A DNA stretch of 64,000 nt from Paraglomus occultum (GCA_910592205.1 CAJVPJ010000025.1:1-64000), one strand, 5' to 3'. Shown: positions 23,260 to 36,114, counted from the stretch's first letter. Numbers and translations are program-made. The notes: generated by a model from the letters alone, not told the origin.

Positions 23260-23802
23260 CCATATTACAGTAAGTTTACTTAAAATTAGACATATAAACA
23301 ATAAAAATTAGTTTGTCTTCACTATCATCACTCTTAGCCACATCAACACATAATTAAATGCTTAATAATAGTGTTAGTATTAGGATAAGGAGCATTTGTG
23401 TTCAAAATTTGAAAACAACCTTATGCTAAGGCATAACTCATATTAATATTAATATGGCATTAAATAAATATTATACATAGGGAAACCAAAATTAATAAAA
23501 TGGTTCCTGTTTAATCCAGTAACCATTATCGGAAAACAATAAATTATGGATCTATAATAATAAGCTTTTGTTTTTGATCTATATAAGGAAACAAGAATAA
23601 CTTGTCACAGCAGTGATTTGGGAACAATAAAAGGCATCTTCTATTTACTATTTTCAAACATCAGACAATGAGACATGAAAAATTTAGGAGGTCTTTATTT
23701 CAGCTTCTTCTATTACTCGTCAGATTTTTCTTTTTGCTGCCATTGAGTTTTTTCGTAGACAATAGCTTTATTCAATGCAACCACAGTTACAGTGACTGGC
23801 AC

Positions 23803-23960
23803 CATATGAGATTCGCCATTGTATGCGTTTCCGCCTTTCAATATGAGATTGTACGCGTTTCGCTTTGTATGTGTTTCGCCATTGTATGCATTTCCGTCTT
23901 TCAATATGAGATTGTACGCGTTTCGCTTTGTATGTGTTTCGCCATTGTATGCGTTTTCGG
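23803..23960. repeat. 63-bp minisatellite, about 2.4 copies
   Basis: Units beginning TTCGCCATTGTATGC start at 23812, 23875 and 23938, an exact 63-bp period. Copies 1 and 2 differ at a few bases. Each unit also has two related halves (GTATGCGTTTC and GTACGCGTTTC). Since 63 is a multiple of three, frames stay open on both strands, which creates spurious repeat-protein ORFs. Confidence 0.9.
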
Positions 23961-24126
23961 TTCCGCCATTCGAATACTGACACCATAAACATATTTAAAG
24001 ACATATTCCCCAGCTCATTTATCATTCAAAATCGTAAACTCATAAACTCGTTCCTATGCTAACACCACCACCAAAAACCACCACCAAAAACCACCACCAA
24101 AACCACCACCGACAACACCACAAAAA

Positions 24127-24790
24127 GATGCAAGCAAAAGAGGCCCTCAGCTCTCCCAAAGAACTCTTCGGTTTCTCAACTTACAAACGTAAGATCTTAT
24201 TAGAACGAAAAAGTCGCGGCATGGTCTCAGAAATTGTGGTTACCTATTGTGTCCGACTCTGCCGTGACTTCATCCACTCCCCACATACTACAAAACTCAT
24301 GGTTCTCGTCAACAAAGCGACCTCCGATGAGCACGGGATATCCCTGCAGTCAAGCAAGGAAGAAGAGTCAGCAGGCCTTGCGACTCGATACGGCAATCTT
24401 TCGAATGCAACGAAGAATCAAACGTCTACAAAGCGAAGTTCACAAAAAGAGCGTTGCATTTTTCACTCGCGATTTGGTTCAATCCAGTTATGTGGATGAA
24501 TACAATGAACTTGGATGGATACTTTACTGACGTAAAGCCGACTCAAATTGACAACGTTTACTGCGCTATTGCCAAACATGAGGATGAAATTTCGCCAACG
24601 TCTTGTGGCTAAGGCAGAAGAAGCGTTATTATCCAAAATGAGTCCCACTTCGAAACTTGCAGCTGGTGTGGGAACATTCAAAAAATAGGAGGGTCCGAGA
24701 TGTACAAATGCCAAAATTGCGGAACTGTAAAAAATTCTCCGGGCATTGCTTGATGGAGCCTTGATTCTCTCCGGAGATCATGCAGGAAAT
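24127..24790 (+). pseudogene. Decayed Fanzor / TnpB-like RNA-guided nuclease gene
   Basis: Eukaryotic TnpB relatives (Fanzors) are transposon-encoded RNA-guided nucleases. Three signature pieces occur in the right order but in different frames. First, 24380-24470 reads RLDTAIFRMQRRIKRLQSEV followed by HKKSVAFFTRDL, the helical segment before the second RuvC part. Second, 24575-24630 reads MKFRQRLVAKAEEA, the conserved FRQRL helix. Third, 24629-24760 reads NESHFETCSWCGNIQKIGGS then MYKCQNCGT, a four-cysteine zinc ribbon with CxxC pairs. A TGA ends the first frame at 24528-24530, and at least one frameshift separates the second and third. The terminal catalytic Asp region is degraded. The Thr/His-rich start near 24060 is probably unrelated. 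I cannot define ends or a guide-RNA region. Confidence 0.75.
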
Positions 24791-27644
24791 AGTAGTAATT
24801 AGTAATGTCTATTGATATGTTACAATTCATCCGCTTTTTGGTACAAAAATGCCGATGAATATATCAAATGTTTTAATTGCGGACAATAATCGTCAGTGAA
24901 AGCGTCCCCATATAATTGCAGTATCCACATTAATTGGACTTGACGAATCCATTCCTCAGTATTAGGGTTAAATTCACCAAAAGATCGAGTTTGTATAGCA
25001 AAGTCACTAGGACTAGTGGAACACGATTATTTTAACTCGAAACGCGGATTTCAATTTGTACTACAGTTTGACGTTTAGTGTGTATATAATGAACACTCGA
25101 TGAATTTAGGAGATGTTTTTATAAATCAGTATTAATTTACCTTATTTACTCTAGTTACTCCAAAAGAATCATTGCCTTTATTCTAAAAGAAACACTTTTA
25201 AGAGAGGTTCGAGGCCTGTTAAGGATATTATTAAAATTGGGACGGGACTTTAAAAGAGCCCGATTTTCAAGAGCCACATTTAAATAACCCGCTGATGCTA
25301 GTGTAATTTAAAACACAGAAATGCTTAATATAATGGCTTTGAGTTCTAGAATTTCTCCCACGTAATGTCTAGTCTTTGAAGACTAAACTGTGAACTGGTT
25401 ATCGTAACAGGTTTTTACCATCATGACAACCACCCCGGAAAATCAAGATTATTTGCTACCATTTAAAAGCAGTTTAGCAACCGCTCCTAATTCTTCTCTG
25501 TGGGCTTGTATCAAAGCTTGCAATTAATGAACTGAAGTTTCTGGAGGACAAACGTTAATTACTGTTCTATATACAATACGCAGACTTGATAATGCCCAAG
25601 TACCTTATTTACCGTCAGTAAAATTAATCCTTTACACCAAGCAAAAACATGGCAGGACTGCAATTCGACAGTCTAGTTTTTCAAAAGTTTAGTTAATGAA
25701 TGTGCTGGTTTTTCTATGGACCCAACACAACGGACGAAAATTTTTATGAACGATCAGCTACTTTTTACATCAGACTTTGGTACAGTTAAACATACTCTAT
25801 TTTTAGCATAAATTCATAGAAAGTATACACAGCGCCAAATTTTAAAAGACGTTATCTTCAAAATCCAGGAATATCTAGCGCAAGGCTTGCGTCGTTATAG
25901 CTCGCACGCTATTGCGCCAAGGAAAAGCCCGTCAAAGAGAATCGAGGATTGGAAATCCGCTTGATCTTGGATCAGCTTTAATTGATCGTCACATCTACAA
26001 CACCGTTTATACCTATAAGTAACGGAAAATAATAATACACAGTGATAAAAGCTCTATGCTTAAATTCTCAGCACAAGTTAAAAACTTTATCAAAACTATT
26101 ATTATGCCGACAACAAATTTTCGATAAAACATATAAACAAGCGTAACGTATGTGTCTAATTCCAATCGTACTATATTTGATTAGCATATATAGGTTTCCG
26201 AAAAGTAATTACGGGTGCCTTTGTTCTGAAATAATAAACAGGCATAATAAGTATGTCAAACTTATGTAAGTGTACGTTGTATTATAAAAATAATACGCTT
26301 TTATCGGCTATCAATTTAAAGTGTGCAGTTACTCGAGTAGCTGATGCTTAAAGGCGTTTCAAAGTAGTCAATTGGCATCATTATTTAATCAGACCAATAC
26401 AAACAATAGAACTGCCAATATGCTTTTATCTAACGGCGTTATATTTAATCAATCGGTTCAAGAAAACAGGCTAATGTTAAGATTCTAATGTTCAAATTGG
26501 CTTATTTCAAAGGAAAAGGTTTCTATTAACAACAAGTTTTATTCCTTCGAGAATAATACGTTACGTTTATCTGCACTTTCTGTAAGAATGTTATACACAA
26601 ATTTCTATAATCTGCCAATACTTTTCTGAAACGATTAAAGTCATAAACTTGGCTTGGGAGATGCGTAGCTATACATGTATAATTGCATGTTTCATATTAT
26701 AGCGATTATTGCATACGGTATGTAGATATTTTGAAAATAAAGATTTTCACATGATAACAAAAATTATTGCCAAGTGCGTGCAAGGTATAACAGAAACAAA
26801 CATAAGAAAACAAAGTTACACAAATCATATTTCTATCTATGTGTGACGTATAACATTTTTGTTCCAGAAATAACGATTACATCCTTCCTTTTTTCTTTTT
26901 TGAAGACGAGCACAGCACCAAATAAAGTTTTATGCTTACGTTACTAATAGATTATCTTGTTCTTAGCACTCAGGATAACCAGTAATGTTTTAATTGGCAT
27001 CAAGCACAGTCGAATTAGCGATCGTGATCATATTATTAATCAAATTTATGCGAATAACAAGTATATGGTATACAGGGATAGTTTGCGACTCAAAATAAAT
27101 TTGATCCAAAGATGGATTTATGAGACATATTAATATGGTTGGCTCTCTATCTCGCTCGGTGTAACTATAATACGTAATAAAAGCTAACGTATGCACAGTA
27201 TGTTCTTTCCTTATGAGCTATATAACATGTGGCAAGCACATAATGGTTCGTCTCAACGTTCTATTGTATGGTTCGCTTGTCCCCATAACTAATAACGTGC
27301 TTTACTAAATATAACTGCCGTTTTTACTCAAAACCAGCCATGTTGATTCAATATTAAATTGTGATCGCCCCTGTGTATTACGCTACAAATGCAGGGCAAT
27401 TTCATAAAAGGCAATGATAATGTAACACGATAATGCAAACATATTTTATCTCCTGAAAGCAAAATCCTTTATGGTAAAAGTCATACGATTTCCGCCAAGC
27501 CTCTCTGATGCCAAAGTTAGTCTGGTGAATATTAACTGGCTGAAGAGAGAGAAAACGTTGAGTAGCGATCGATGAGAATAATATCCTGCCAAGAACAGTA
27601 TTATGTAAATACCAAGACATGTTAGAATCCTATGTGTGTGTGTA

Positions 27645-27695
<51 letters not shown>

Positions 27696-28463
27696 CGATT
27701 CCGATTTCGCGTTCTCATCTCTTCGACATGTTATTGTGGCACTCCTCTCACAGTGATGGTCACTACTGCGATGATTGTCGTGCTAATGAACGTAGATTTA
27801 GAGGAAAAGTTCTAATCACGCTTAATTGGACTCTTATAACCACGTGTACATCGTATAAACAGGTTAATTTCTGGTTTCACGATCTAGAACCTTGTCGATC
27901 TCAAAAGATTATGAGTTGTGTCTTGATTCAACTCAACTCGCAACAAATATGATGAATTATCGCCATTACTTTTTAACAAGACTTTGTCACTATACAAGGC
28001 AATTATAATGATGGCGGAACTTTTTAGCCGGGTTTACTGAGTTATTAGAATTTACGGGTGAATTTTGAATCCACTATGATACAAATGACTTTTTAAGGAT
28101 ACACAATACTGTGTTGTGTTGTTATACAACTTCCGACTATTGGTCTCTTTTGTTTGGGTAAAGACAAATCCGTTATAGGATGTGCGGGTGTTTGCATGGT
28201 TTAAATCTTTTCGATTGGTTCTCAAGCTCGAGGTGCCTTGCAGAAAACAGTTGATTTTCAACTAGGTAAACTTCATTGACTGTCGCTACTAACAGAGATT
28301 AAACCATCTATGGCATCGTCTAGCGATCTATTTCCACACAAGACGATTCTACTCTGCTAATATGGAAAATTAAATAACATGCACACTATGCATGAAGCTT
28401 TTTTCTCACGAATACATAGATATAAGGATAGCAGGGCAAAGGTTGAGAGCTTGATGTTCGAGA
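24791..28463. other. Long gene-poor spacer with a GT microsatellite
   Basis: No supported gene over 3.6 kb. A short frame at 24848-24889 reads NADEYIKCFNCGQ then stop, a possible second zinc-ribbon scrap from a Fanzor-like element. A (GT)n tract with interruptions covers 27632-27692. A TATAAG at 28421 lies 43 bp before the F-box gene start and could be its core promoter. Confidence 0.5.
27632..27692. repeat. (GT)n microsatellite
   Basis: About 30 dinucleotide units with GTAT interruptions. On the opposite strand it yields a spurious His/Thr repeat frame. Confidence 0.95.
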
Positions 28464-29632
28464 ATGACTATAATGAACACTTGTCAACGTCGACAAAACA
28501 TTTACAAAACAAGGAATTTTCCATCTTTAGTGTTGTATGAGATATTTAGCATGTTTACTGAGGACACTACATCTGATTTGAAGACATTATACGCTTGCGC
28601 ATTAGTCAGTAGACAATGGTGTATAGATGCTATTCCATATTTATGGGCAAATCCGTTTATAAACCCAAGAGGAAAGACCCCGCTCTCCACTCTGCGTCGA
28701 TTACTTACTTGCAAAGAACGAACAAAACTCGGGATCGCAGCGTGCGATAAAGATTGTCATTTGGAGAGCGGGTGTGATTGCGATAACAATGATGCGGCGC
28801 AGTTAGCTTTCAACTACCCCGAATTCATCACAACAATAAATCTTCACCGTTTGACAGATTGTTATGAACGCGAATTTGAAAATAACGAGTCTGCCAATAC
28901 GATGAGGGTAATACTTGAACTGCTTGTACGGCATGGCACTCGATTAAAAGTATTGGAAGCAGGTTGGGACGAAGGAATGATTTTCTTTGAATATAAAGTC
29001 CTTGTACAGAGGCTAAAAAAATTTAAGCTGCTTGGGTCACTGTATACAATATTGGACCAGGTAGGAAAGTATTGTAAAAACGTGGTAAGTAGTTGATAAT
29101 ATACGTAAACAATTTGTTATATAGGAAACACTGCGTTAAAAAATTATTGATGTATAATATGCTTTCATTTACTATGTATCAGGAGTTTCTCTATATCCCT
29201 TTTTGCGATTTTGCCTCGGAAAAAGTACAATCCTCGTTCTCTTCTGCAATAACAGCAATAGCGTCTCAACGCTCTTTAAAACATCTTACTCTAAGTGGAA
29301 GCCGTTCTCCGGACCATGCCTCCTTTCGGTCCCTAATTGAATCCATTTTAACACAAGCCTCAACGTTAGAGACCATCACACTCGATCGGTTCTATTTCGA
29401 TAACGACGACATGTTCAAAGTACTTGCTAGTTGCACAAAACTGAGGATAATTGATTTTAAAAGATGTCGGGTTAAGGACGATAAGGTTGTGGAAGTGTTG
29501 GTGAATAGTAATTTAGAAAAGTTGGAAAAGGTCGTGGTGATGAGTAATTGTGGAAGCATGAAGTTGTTGCAATGGGCTATTAGAATATCCGGAGAACATT
29601 ATGGTTATAAAACTGACGTTTGTTTGTATTAG
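28464..29632 (+). CDS. F-box-like / leucine-rich-repeat protein
   Basis: Two exons, 28464-29084 and 29183-29632, joined by a 98-bp GT-AG intron in phase 0, giving 356 residues. Residues 17-50 form an F-box-like motif, FPSLVLYEIFSMF then ACALVSRQWCIDAIPYLWAN, with the LP/P-L-E-IF and VSRxW features that bind Skp1. The C-terminal part shows LRR-like strands: SLKHLTLSGS, TLETITLDRFYF, KLRIIDFKRCRV and LEKLEKVVVMSNC. Proteins like this recruit substrates to SCF ubiquitin ligases, and the family is greatly expanded in arbuscular mycorrhizal fungi. A Cys-rich insert (CDKDCHLESGCDCDNNDA) near residue 95 is unusual. The stop at 29630-29632 follows the LRR region directly. The target is unknown. Confidence 0.8.
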
Positions 29633-32552
29633 TATTGAAACAGGAGAGATAGATGCTAGGGTTGGCGCGTGTAGGTTACGTCTGGTTTGTGTACATAAGA
29701 AAGACGTACAAATGCAGTTAAACATGACACTTGTACATAAAACCCCTGCCGAGAGGTTGGTAAATTTTTGTCACACAAACATACAGGTCATGCCAAACTA
29801 TGACGTTAACGCTTATCACCACCGTTACAGAAAGAGTCATAGTTCGTTTGTAAATGAACATCGATCGAGCAATTGATTTCTCTTAATAAAGTCTACTAAA
29901 TTATAAAAAGATCCGTGCAAATAGCAAATGTACAGGTTACACGCATACACGCACGTACGCACACACACACCCACGCCCATATACATACATACATACATTC
30001 ATTCATATATAGATATTTTAACATTAATGCCGAGTCATGTTGTGCAATTTGTCTACAAATTTGTGAACCTTCTTTTACATTAGATTAAAGTGTGCAATTT
30101 AATAAAATGATCATTTACAATTTTGAAATGACGTGCATTTATTTTGCAAAATAACTTGGTTTTTTTTTATACAAAATTGATTCAAGTCTTCTTTATTTCG
30201 TGCTAATGACCAATTGCAAAGTAAATTAATTAGATAAAGAGCGCTACAAGCAATGCATCATCTGTCATATAGATCTTGCTTAATAAGCCTTTTGTTTTGT
30301 CGTAGGAGTTTCCGCGTCTGACAATGAAGACCGATTGCTACGATCTGTGAACAATATACGTTGTATTAGTAATCACGACAGAAACGTCAAACTAACGTTT
30401 GTTTTAATTAGTCAATGCATTATCATTGTTACCTTATATATTATTGCGCAGATAAACACCACTGATATATAAAGTCAAAATTTTTTCATGTCAGATCCTA
30501 AGAATGACAAAAACGGAAGTAAACTTACTAATCAACTGATTATGTCGTGTTTAATTAACTGTCTATTATGTAAAAAAAAAGAAAAAAAATTACGCTTTAA
30601 GGTTTTAGATGATAAATAAATGACAAAACAAGCAAATTTCTTTGTTACATTAAGTAATCATGTGCCCGATCCATCTTGAACGAATCCATAGGTCACTTGA
30701 ATGAGAATACTACCAATTTTGAAACCAGGGTTCCATGTCACAGACCTCTGTGAACCATAGAGAATACGAGAACGCCGAGCCGAACGCCAGAATTTACATC
30801 TACAAGGGGTAAGCTGTCTATGATCTCATTGGTTCGCGTACGACATATACCAAGATTTTAGATTCTCATTTTCAGGATCCGCAAATTTGACTGAAATTTT
30901 GGAAAAATCGTGCCAATTTTGTCCAAAAGGGCTGCGCACAGTCTTTGATACGTACGTAAACTAATGGCCGGGTCATTAAAAAGCCGGTTCTATCTATTGC
31001 TGACGCCCAAAACAATTGTCGATCAGAATTCATGATTGGCCATGTGGATTTACGAATTCGGATATAAATCGGGTTCAAAGTACATATATGTATTGCATTA
31101 ACTATTTTAATTTACAATAAATTTCTGGTTATCAAATCGGTGAATTTTCAGCGTGTAAATAAATTCCCACAGACAGATAGTTGGTGCACAATGAAGCACT
31201 CGCAAAACCAATGCATTCTTAATTACTGATCGAATTGAAACAAAAAATAAAACAAAACGAAACGTCAATTTGGAAATAAAGGCCGATAGACAATAGAAAA
31301 TGACTAAACAATTCTAAACTTTATTCTCCCGCTTTGTTCCGTTACAAAGCATAAACGATCAAACAAGACTAAATCATAAACTTTATTCGCTCTCTCCCCC
31401 TTTTTGTCCCGTTTAGTTACGATTCGTCTAATAAACAAAGCTTACTTAATTCTAATGAAACGTTGCACTTTTCATTGCATAAGTTTATATGAGAGAAAGT
31501 CAATTTATTACATAAAAATATTTATGTTTTGTTTCCTTCTTTGTCGCCATTAGTGGTTTGATGTAACTTGATACCTGACCACTGAAACGTCTTAAACACC
31601 ATTTATAGGATGTCTTTGATTGCTGTACAAGCAAGTTTCGGACGCACAATGTCTTCGCTCACCTCTAAATGGGAAGATTAGATGTAACCGTCGGAGCTCC
31701 TGCTTGCAAAAACCCTTTCGCGTGCGAGCCAAGGGCATCATACCATTGCGTCGTAATACCAATCGGCTTTTAAACGGCCAGTAAGTACCCGAATGTTCAA
31801 GCGTTTGTTACGACTATGGAAAGTGGCAGTGTCCAATCGTATAAAAATAGAGTGGAAATGCTTGGGCTTACTGGTTTAGCAAACTTTAAATTGGTTTACG
31901 TTGTACAACACTAATCTTTTTTTGGTATATGACGCAAAGGATCAACGTCTATAACCATTAGGCAAAAAACCTCCCAACTTGAGTGATTAAATAATGCTGA
32001 CAGAACATGAGACAGTCCGCTTTACAAAGGACATTTGATCTCGGTAATTGGTAAGTGTAGTCGCAATTGGTTATTCCTTGTAATTGCTAAATGACATGTT
32101 GCTAATTCCTTCTTTTTGTAATGCGAGACTGGTTACCCGTCCGTGACTGCTCTGTGCAGCCCATCATGATTAATCATGAGAACGAAACATGACACACTTA
32201 CTTTAATTATGAAATCATCGTAAGCAACACGCTGGGCCTTTTTAGTTTAGTGTTGATTTTCGCAAATGTGGCCCCATTCAATTTACCGATCTTTGTACTA
32301 CCCACGCTAGCACAGATTTGTGCAAATCTTATTTTTAGCAACCCAACCAGATGTTATTGTGTCATTATTTACGATCTGCGCAAATAAAATTCGCAACAAC
32401 TGCAAATGGCAGCCAAGGCAGTGTAAATAAACTGACATCATTTTTCAATTAAGAGCGCAAAAAAAACAAGGGTGCTTGGCTTTGAATGACAAAGCAAATC
32501 ACATAAATACTCGTATACATCCCATCACTCGGGTCTATCTCGGCGGATCAAG
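29633..32552. other. Gene-poor spacer with CA/CATA microsatellite
   Basis: Imperfect CA, CGCA, CATA and CATT repeats cover about 29940-30010. Beyond the F-box gene 3' end I see no gene; the frame 30872-31078 (-) lacks any domain. The interval ends in the NF-YA promoter. Confidence 0.5.
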
Positions 32553-32560
32553 TATAAATA
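32553..32560 (+). promoter_or_regulatory. TATA box of the NF-YA gene
   Basis: TATAAATA lies 121 bp upstream of the NF-YA start codon, leaving room for a 5' leader of roughly 90 nt. No other TATA-like site lies closer. Confidence 0.55.
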
Positions 32561-32680
32561 TTTGGGCAAACCTGATCGAGAGTCAGTGTTTCAGAGTCGA
32601 GAAGCGAGTTCAGTAGATTAATCATAACGATTAGCGCTTACATATCATACTACATCTTGAGACAATACGAGCAACATATC

Positions 32681-34093
32681 ATGACAGTGGATCAAGTTCC
32701 TGCAAGTGCTATTTGTCAAGTAATGGCTGAGCAAACATATTCTAACAATGCGGTATGTTTATAAAAAGATTCAAGGTTTATGATTCATGCCGATCACTGA
32801 GTCCCCCAACTGGATTTACGCCATAGATGCATCGGATGTATACGCCTCAATATACTTTTAGCGCAACTCCGGAAGATTGTGCTATTTATGATGCACAGCG
32901 ATTTGTAAGTAGATGGAAGCAGTTTCCCCTCCCCCTTTTCCTAAGAGAAAGAAAATAAAAATATGGATAGAAATTTGCAAAAAACTCGTTGCTGATCCCC
33001 ATTTCCCATTTTTTTCCCCCCTCTCCCCATCTCAATTTCTGCTCTGTAATTTATCCCCCATTATTTATCAGTCACTTTCCCAGCCATCACAATATCAATT
33101 TACTGAAGACATTCAGCAACTTGTTTTTAGACCGGTGTCCGATCGACCCAATGTTGATGTTCAATTAAACCCATTAAATCGATCAAATCAACTAGAATCC
33201 CTCTCTGCACCGAGACCCAAAAATGACGTTATAGAAGGGAGTTATGTAATTGATCCAAACACTTTATTGACACTCGAAATAAACGACAATGCAAGCGAAG
33301 AATATGTAAATACAGCGTTTATGATTCATAATGCTATGACGAATGGTGGTGCTATTTCAAATGCTGCCGTCGCAGATGCCATGATCCATCATCAATCCGT
33401 TTCGATCTCACCAGTTAATTCGTCGACATATTCACCGAGTCCAACCCTGACTGAAAAATCGCTCGCCTCTAAACCTTCAACGGCTAGCAGTTCTGAGCCG
33501 CAATCACCACTGACTTTTATCAAGTTCGAGGAGCCGGAATTTATGGAAAAGAACGAACCGGAGCTTGAAGACGAGAGTTTGAGTTGGGTTAACCCGAAAC
33601 AGTATAGGAGAATACTAAAGAGGAGAATTGCCAGGCAAAAGTTTGACGCCAAATATGGCATTTCACGAGAGCGAAAGGTAAGAATTTAAGAGAGAGATAC
33701 TATATAGGCTAGTCGATAGGGAAATGACGTTATATTAACTTGGTTTTTTTCTTCAATCAGTCATACATACACAAATCTCGACATTTACACGCTCTTCGAC
33801 GTCCACGTGGTCCTGACGGTCGATTTCTTACTAAAGCAGAAATAGAAGAAATGTCACTGTCGAACTTTATAGCTCCGTTTTCCAACCTGTCACCGACACT
33901 TTTTGCTCCGTACATGTGCTCACCTGAACAATGTTTCTCTGAACAAGCGTTACGAAATACAATGATGGGTAATAGTATGATAGCAAACACTGCAGAGTAT
34001 TTCCAAACAAGCGAAGGGAGATGTAATATTGTGCCACAACCAGTTGGGTGCGGAATAGATGGTATTGGTGGAGGATTGGTGGGGTGGTTGTGA
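32681..34093 (+). CDS. HAP2: CCAAT-binding factor subunit NF-YA (HAP2)
   Basis: Sequence-specific subunit of the trimeric NF-Y/HAP complex, which binds CCAAT boxes with NF-YB and NF-YC. Four exons (32681-32752, 32827-32904, 33072-33677, 33761-34093) give 362 residues, every junction in phase 0. Residues 219-252 carry the subunit-association helix with VNPKQYRRILKRRIARQKF. Residues 253-274 carry the DNA-binding part YIHKSRHLHALRRPRGPDGRF. A conserved-looking segment YVIDPNTLLTLEIND lies near residue 108. An intron separates the two halves of the core, and the acidic stretch EEPEFMEKNEPELEDE precedes it. The usual GxGGRF is GPDGRF here, a mild change. The C-terminal tail of about 85 residues is Ser/Cys/Gly-rich and unrecognised. 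Intact. Confidence 0.95.
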
Positions 34094-35661
34094 ATTAATA
34101 AGAGGGTGGTTAAAAGAGCGATATTATAAGAGAAGTAAAGAGAAGGAGAGAGAGAATAAGAGAGAGAGAAAATAGACGAGAAATAGAAAAAGTGAAACCG
34201 TAGAAGAGAAAGGGGAAAAACTTTTTAGCTTAATATGTGTTTACTGTATGGTTAAAAAAGTAAGCCTATATATATTCCTACTACGCTGTCTACGAAATAA
34301 GAATTTATTTATATTATGTTTTAAAGCAAGCGTCTAAGCTCACAATAATAGACACGTGTGTGTCGTTATGTCGTTTGAAAATTATAGAAATAGGGTTTTT
34401 TAAAAATTATTATCATGTATGGGTTAAATTCTCCAGCTTTCACTTTCTCATCGTCTTGGTTCATCCCCCTTTTCCCGGTCCCTTTTCTTATGGCATCAAA
34501 AGTTTAACGGAATGGTAGTAATGGATATTGGTTAATAAAGGAAAAAAAACTATCGGGTAGTTTTGTTCATAAAAAAAAAGAGTTTATCGCTGGGGTAATT
34601 AGTGGGGTTTATGTACTTCTTGTAAATGGTGACGTCACGAAAAGAAGATATCCGGAAAGCCACAATTCCAAGCTTTTTCCAAGCGTATCGAAGCAATTCG
34701 GGACTAGCACGTGATTTCTTTATTTAATTATTGCAACGTCGGTGATAACATTTCAGACATGCCGAGAGATTTGTATTTACGTGCGCAGCTCGGATGTGTA
34801 ATGAACGACTCGATAACGTCGATATGTAGAGTCTCGGACATGTCCGCAGAGCATTGTACATGCATGTTGAAGTCATGCTCAGTCTTTAACAAGCACTCTT
34901 GGCGACGAAAACTTTTTTCTTCTCGCGATTCCCATTGGAGCAAAAAAAATTTTAATGCGTGAAATCCATTGCTTTAGCTGTCTAGTCGTAGGCATATGAT
35001 GCATAAGTATTTACTCCACTAGAACGTAAATATGTGTGCCGGTTATGTATTCAAAAGTACTACATAAGACACACACTAGGATTAGAAAACAATTGGTTGG
35101 TTTCTTTCTGGAAAGACTATTACCCAAAGATTACGAAATATTATTCTCGTTGTCAGAAACCTAACGTCATACAGAAAGGTTATTCGTTCAAAGGTGTTTC
35201 TGTGGCACACTTATAGTTATTCCTATTGCCGATAAGGTAACTATTACTATTACTATGCTAAATTGCATACTGATCCGTAAATGACTTTTTCAAACCGAAT
35301 TTACGCATTACAATATATCAGACATTTTTGCCAGAATGCCTCATTTTTACGGTTCGATTGAGAAGTTGCAATTTGCCCCAATTGCTATTCGCCCCCATCC
35401 GTTCTAAATAACGATTTTCGATTATCACCCTAAATGACGCTAATGACATGCTAATTTAGGCTACTAACCATTATTATAACAAACAAAAAGACATCATGTA
35501 TTAATATATCCAAAACGGGCAGATGTTCAAAATCAAATGCCAATTGAACTGTCAGCCCACAAAATTCACACACTTTTTCAAACCAATCATAAAACGCTTC
35601 AATAACAGCTAAAATACGCAAAAAAATAGCACCGACTTTTTCCCATCGTTTTTTACACAGC
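34094..35661. other. Spacer after NF-YA
   Basis: A purine-rich GAGA tract (34130-34215) lies in the likely 3' leader. Frames at 34711-34962 and 34728-34943 overlap on opposite strands and have no domain. No gene is supported. Confidence 0.5.
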
Positions 35662-36114
35662 ATGTTGTATGCGCATTCCATCTTGTCATATTACTGTTCT
35701 ACCACCACCTCCCTCAAGAACCCGTCTCAAGCGATTCAATCGCTTGTTACCTCGATACGGAAACGCATCCGACGAATGAAGCGCTTTCTCACGCTTACCC
35801 TCATCGGTACACTGCATGTCTCATTCGGCCCGGTAACCGTTCACTCGTACGTTCCTCCGACTACTCGTACCGGTTCATGTAATCGTGTGGCCATCACTTA
35901 TATCGAAGTGGTCGGACACGAAAAAGGTTGTAACCAACCGTGTGATATCGAGGAACAGTTTGAATTCTTGAGGAAAAAAATGCAGAATATCTTGGAGAAA
36001 TATGAAAAGGAGGAGAGAGTCAACAAGAAGGAGAAATATCGGGAAAAGTATATGCGTTATGCATGGTTGTGGCGATGTAATATGAGAAAGGAAAGCACGT
36101 GCATTGGAACATGA
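35662..36114 (+). CDS. Hypothetical protein with charged C-terminal helix
   Basis: An open frame of 150 codons from an ATG at 35662, with a second ATG at 35778 (112 residues, MKRFLTLTLIGTLHVSFG). The second start gives a short hydrophobic N-terminus that could be a signal peptide, so the true start is unsettled. Coding support comes from varied, GC-balanced third positions unlike the AT-rich flanks. The central part is GSCNRVAITYIEVVGHEKGC with four Cys in about 30 residues (GCNQPCD), followed by a long Lys/Glu helix and an ending RCNMRKESTC. I do not recognise the family. It precedes the BTB gene on the same strand by about 400 bp. Confidence 0.5.
   Translation: MLYAHSILSYYCSTTTSLKNPSQAIQSLVTSIRKRIRRMKRFLTLTLIGTLHVSFGPVTVHSYVPPTTRTGSCNRVAITYIEVVGHEKGCNQPCDIEEQFEFLRKKMQNILEKYEKEERVNKKEKYREKYMRYAWLWRCNMRKESTCIGT

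Noticed and set aside
23668..24025. Repeat-protein frames on both strands
   Set aside because: Both are products of the 63-bp minisatellite, whose length is a multiple of three.
24056..24130. His/Thr/Lys-rich start of the Fanzor-region frame
   Set aside because: It comes from a short CCACCACCAAAA-type repeat and is not part of any known Fanzor N-terminus.
25206..25216. GGTTCGAGGCC resembling a tRNA B box
   Set aside because: No A box, no cloverleaf and no T-run terminator at the right spacing.
34711..34962. Overlapping frames on both strands
   Set aside because: No coding bias or domain on either strand; explained by chance in a GC-richer patch.
35451..35681. Hydrophobic minus-strand frame next to the 35.7-kb gene
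   Set aside because: It overlaps the better-supported plus-strand gene start and lacks family signs.
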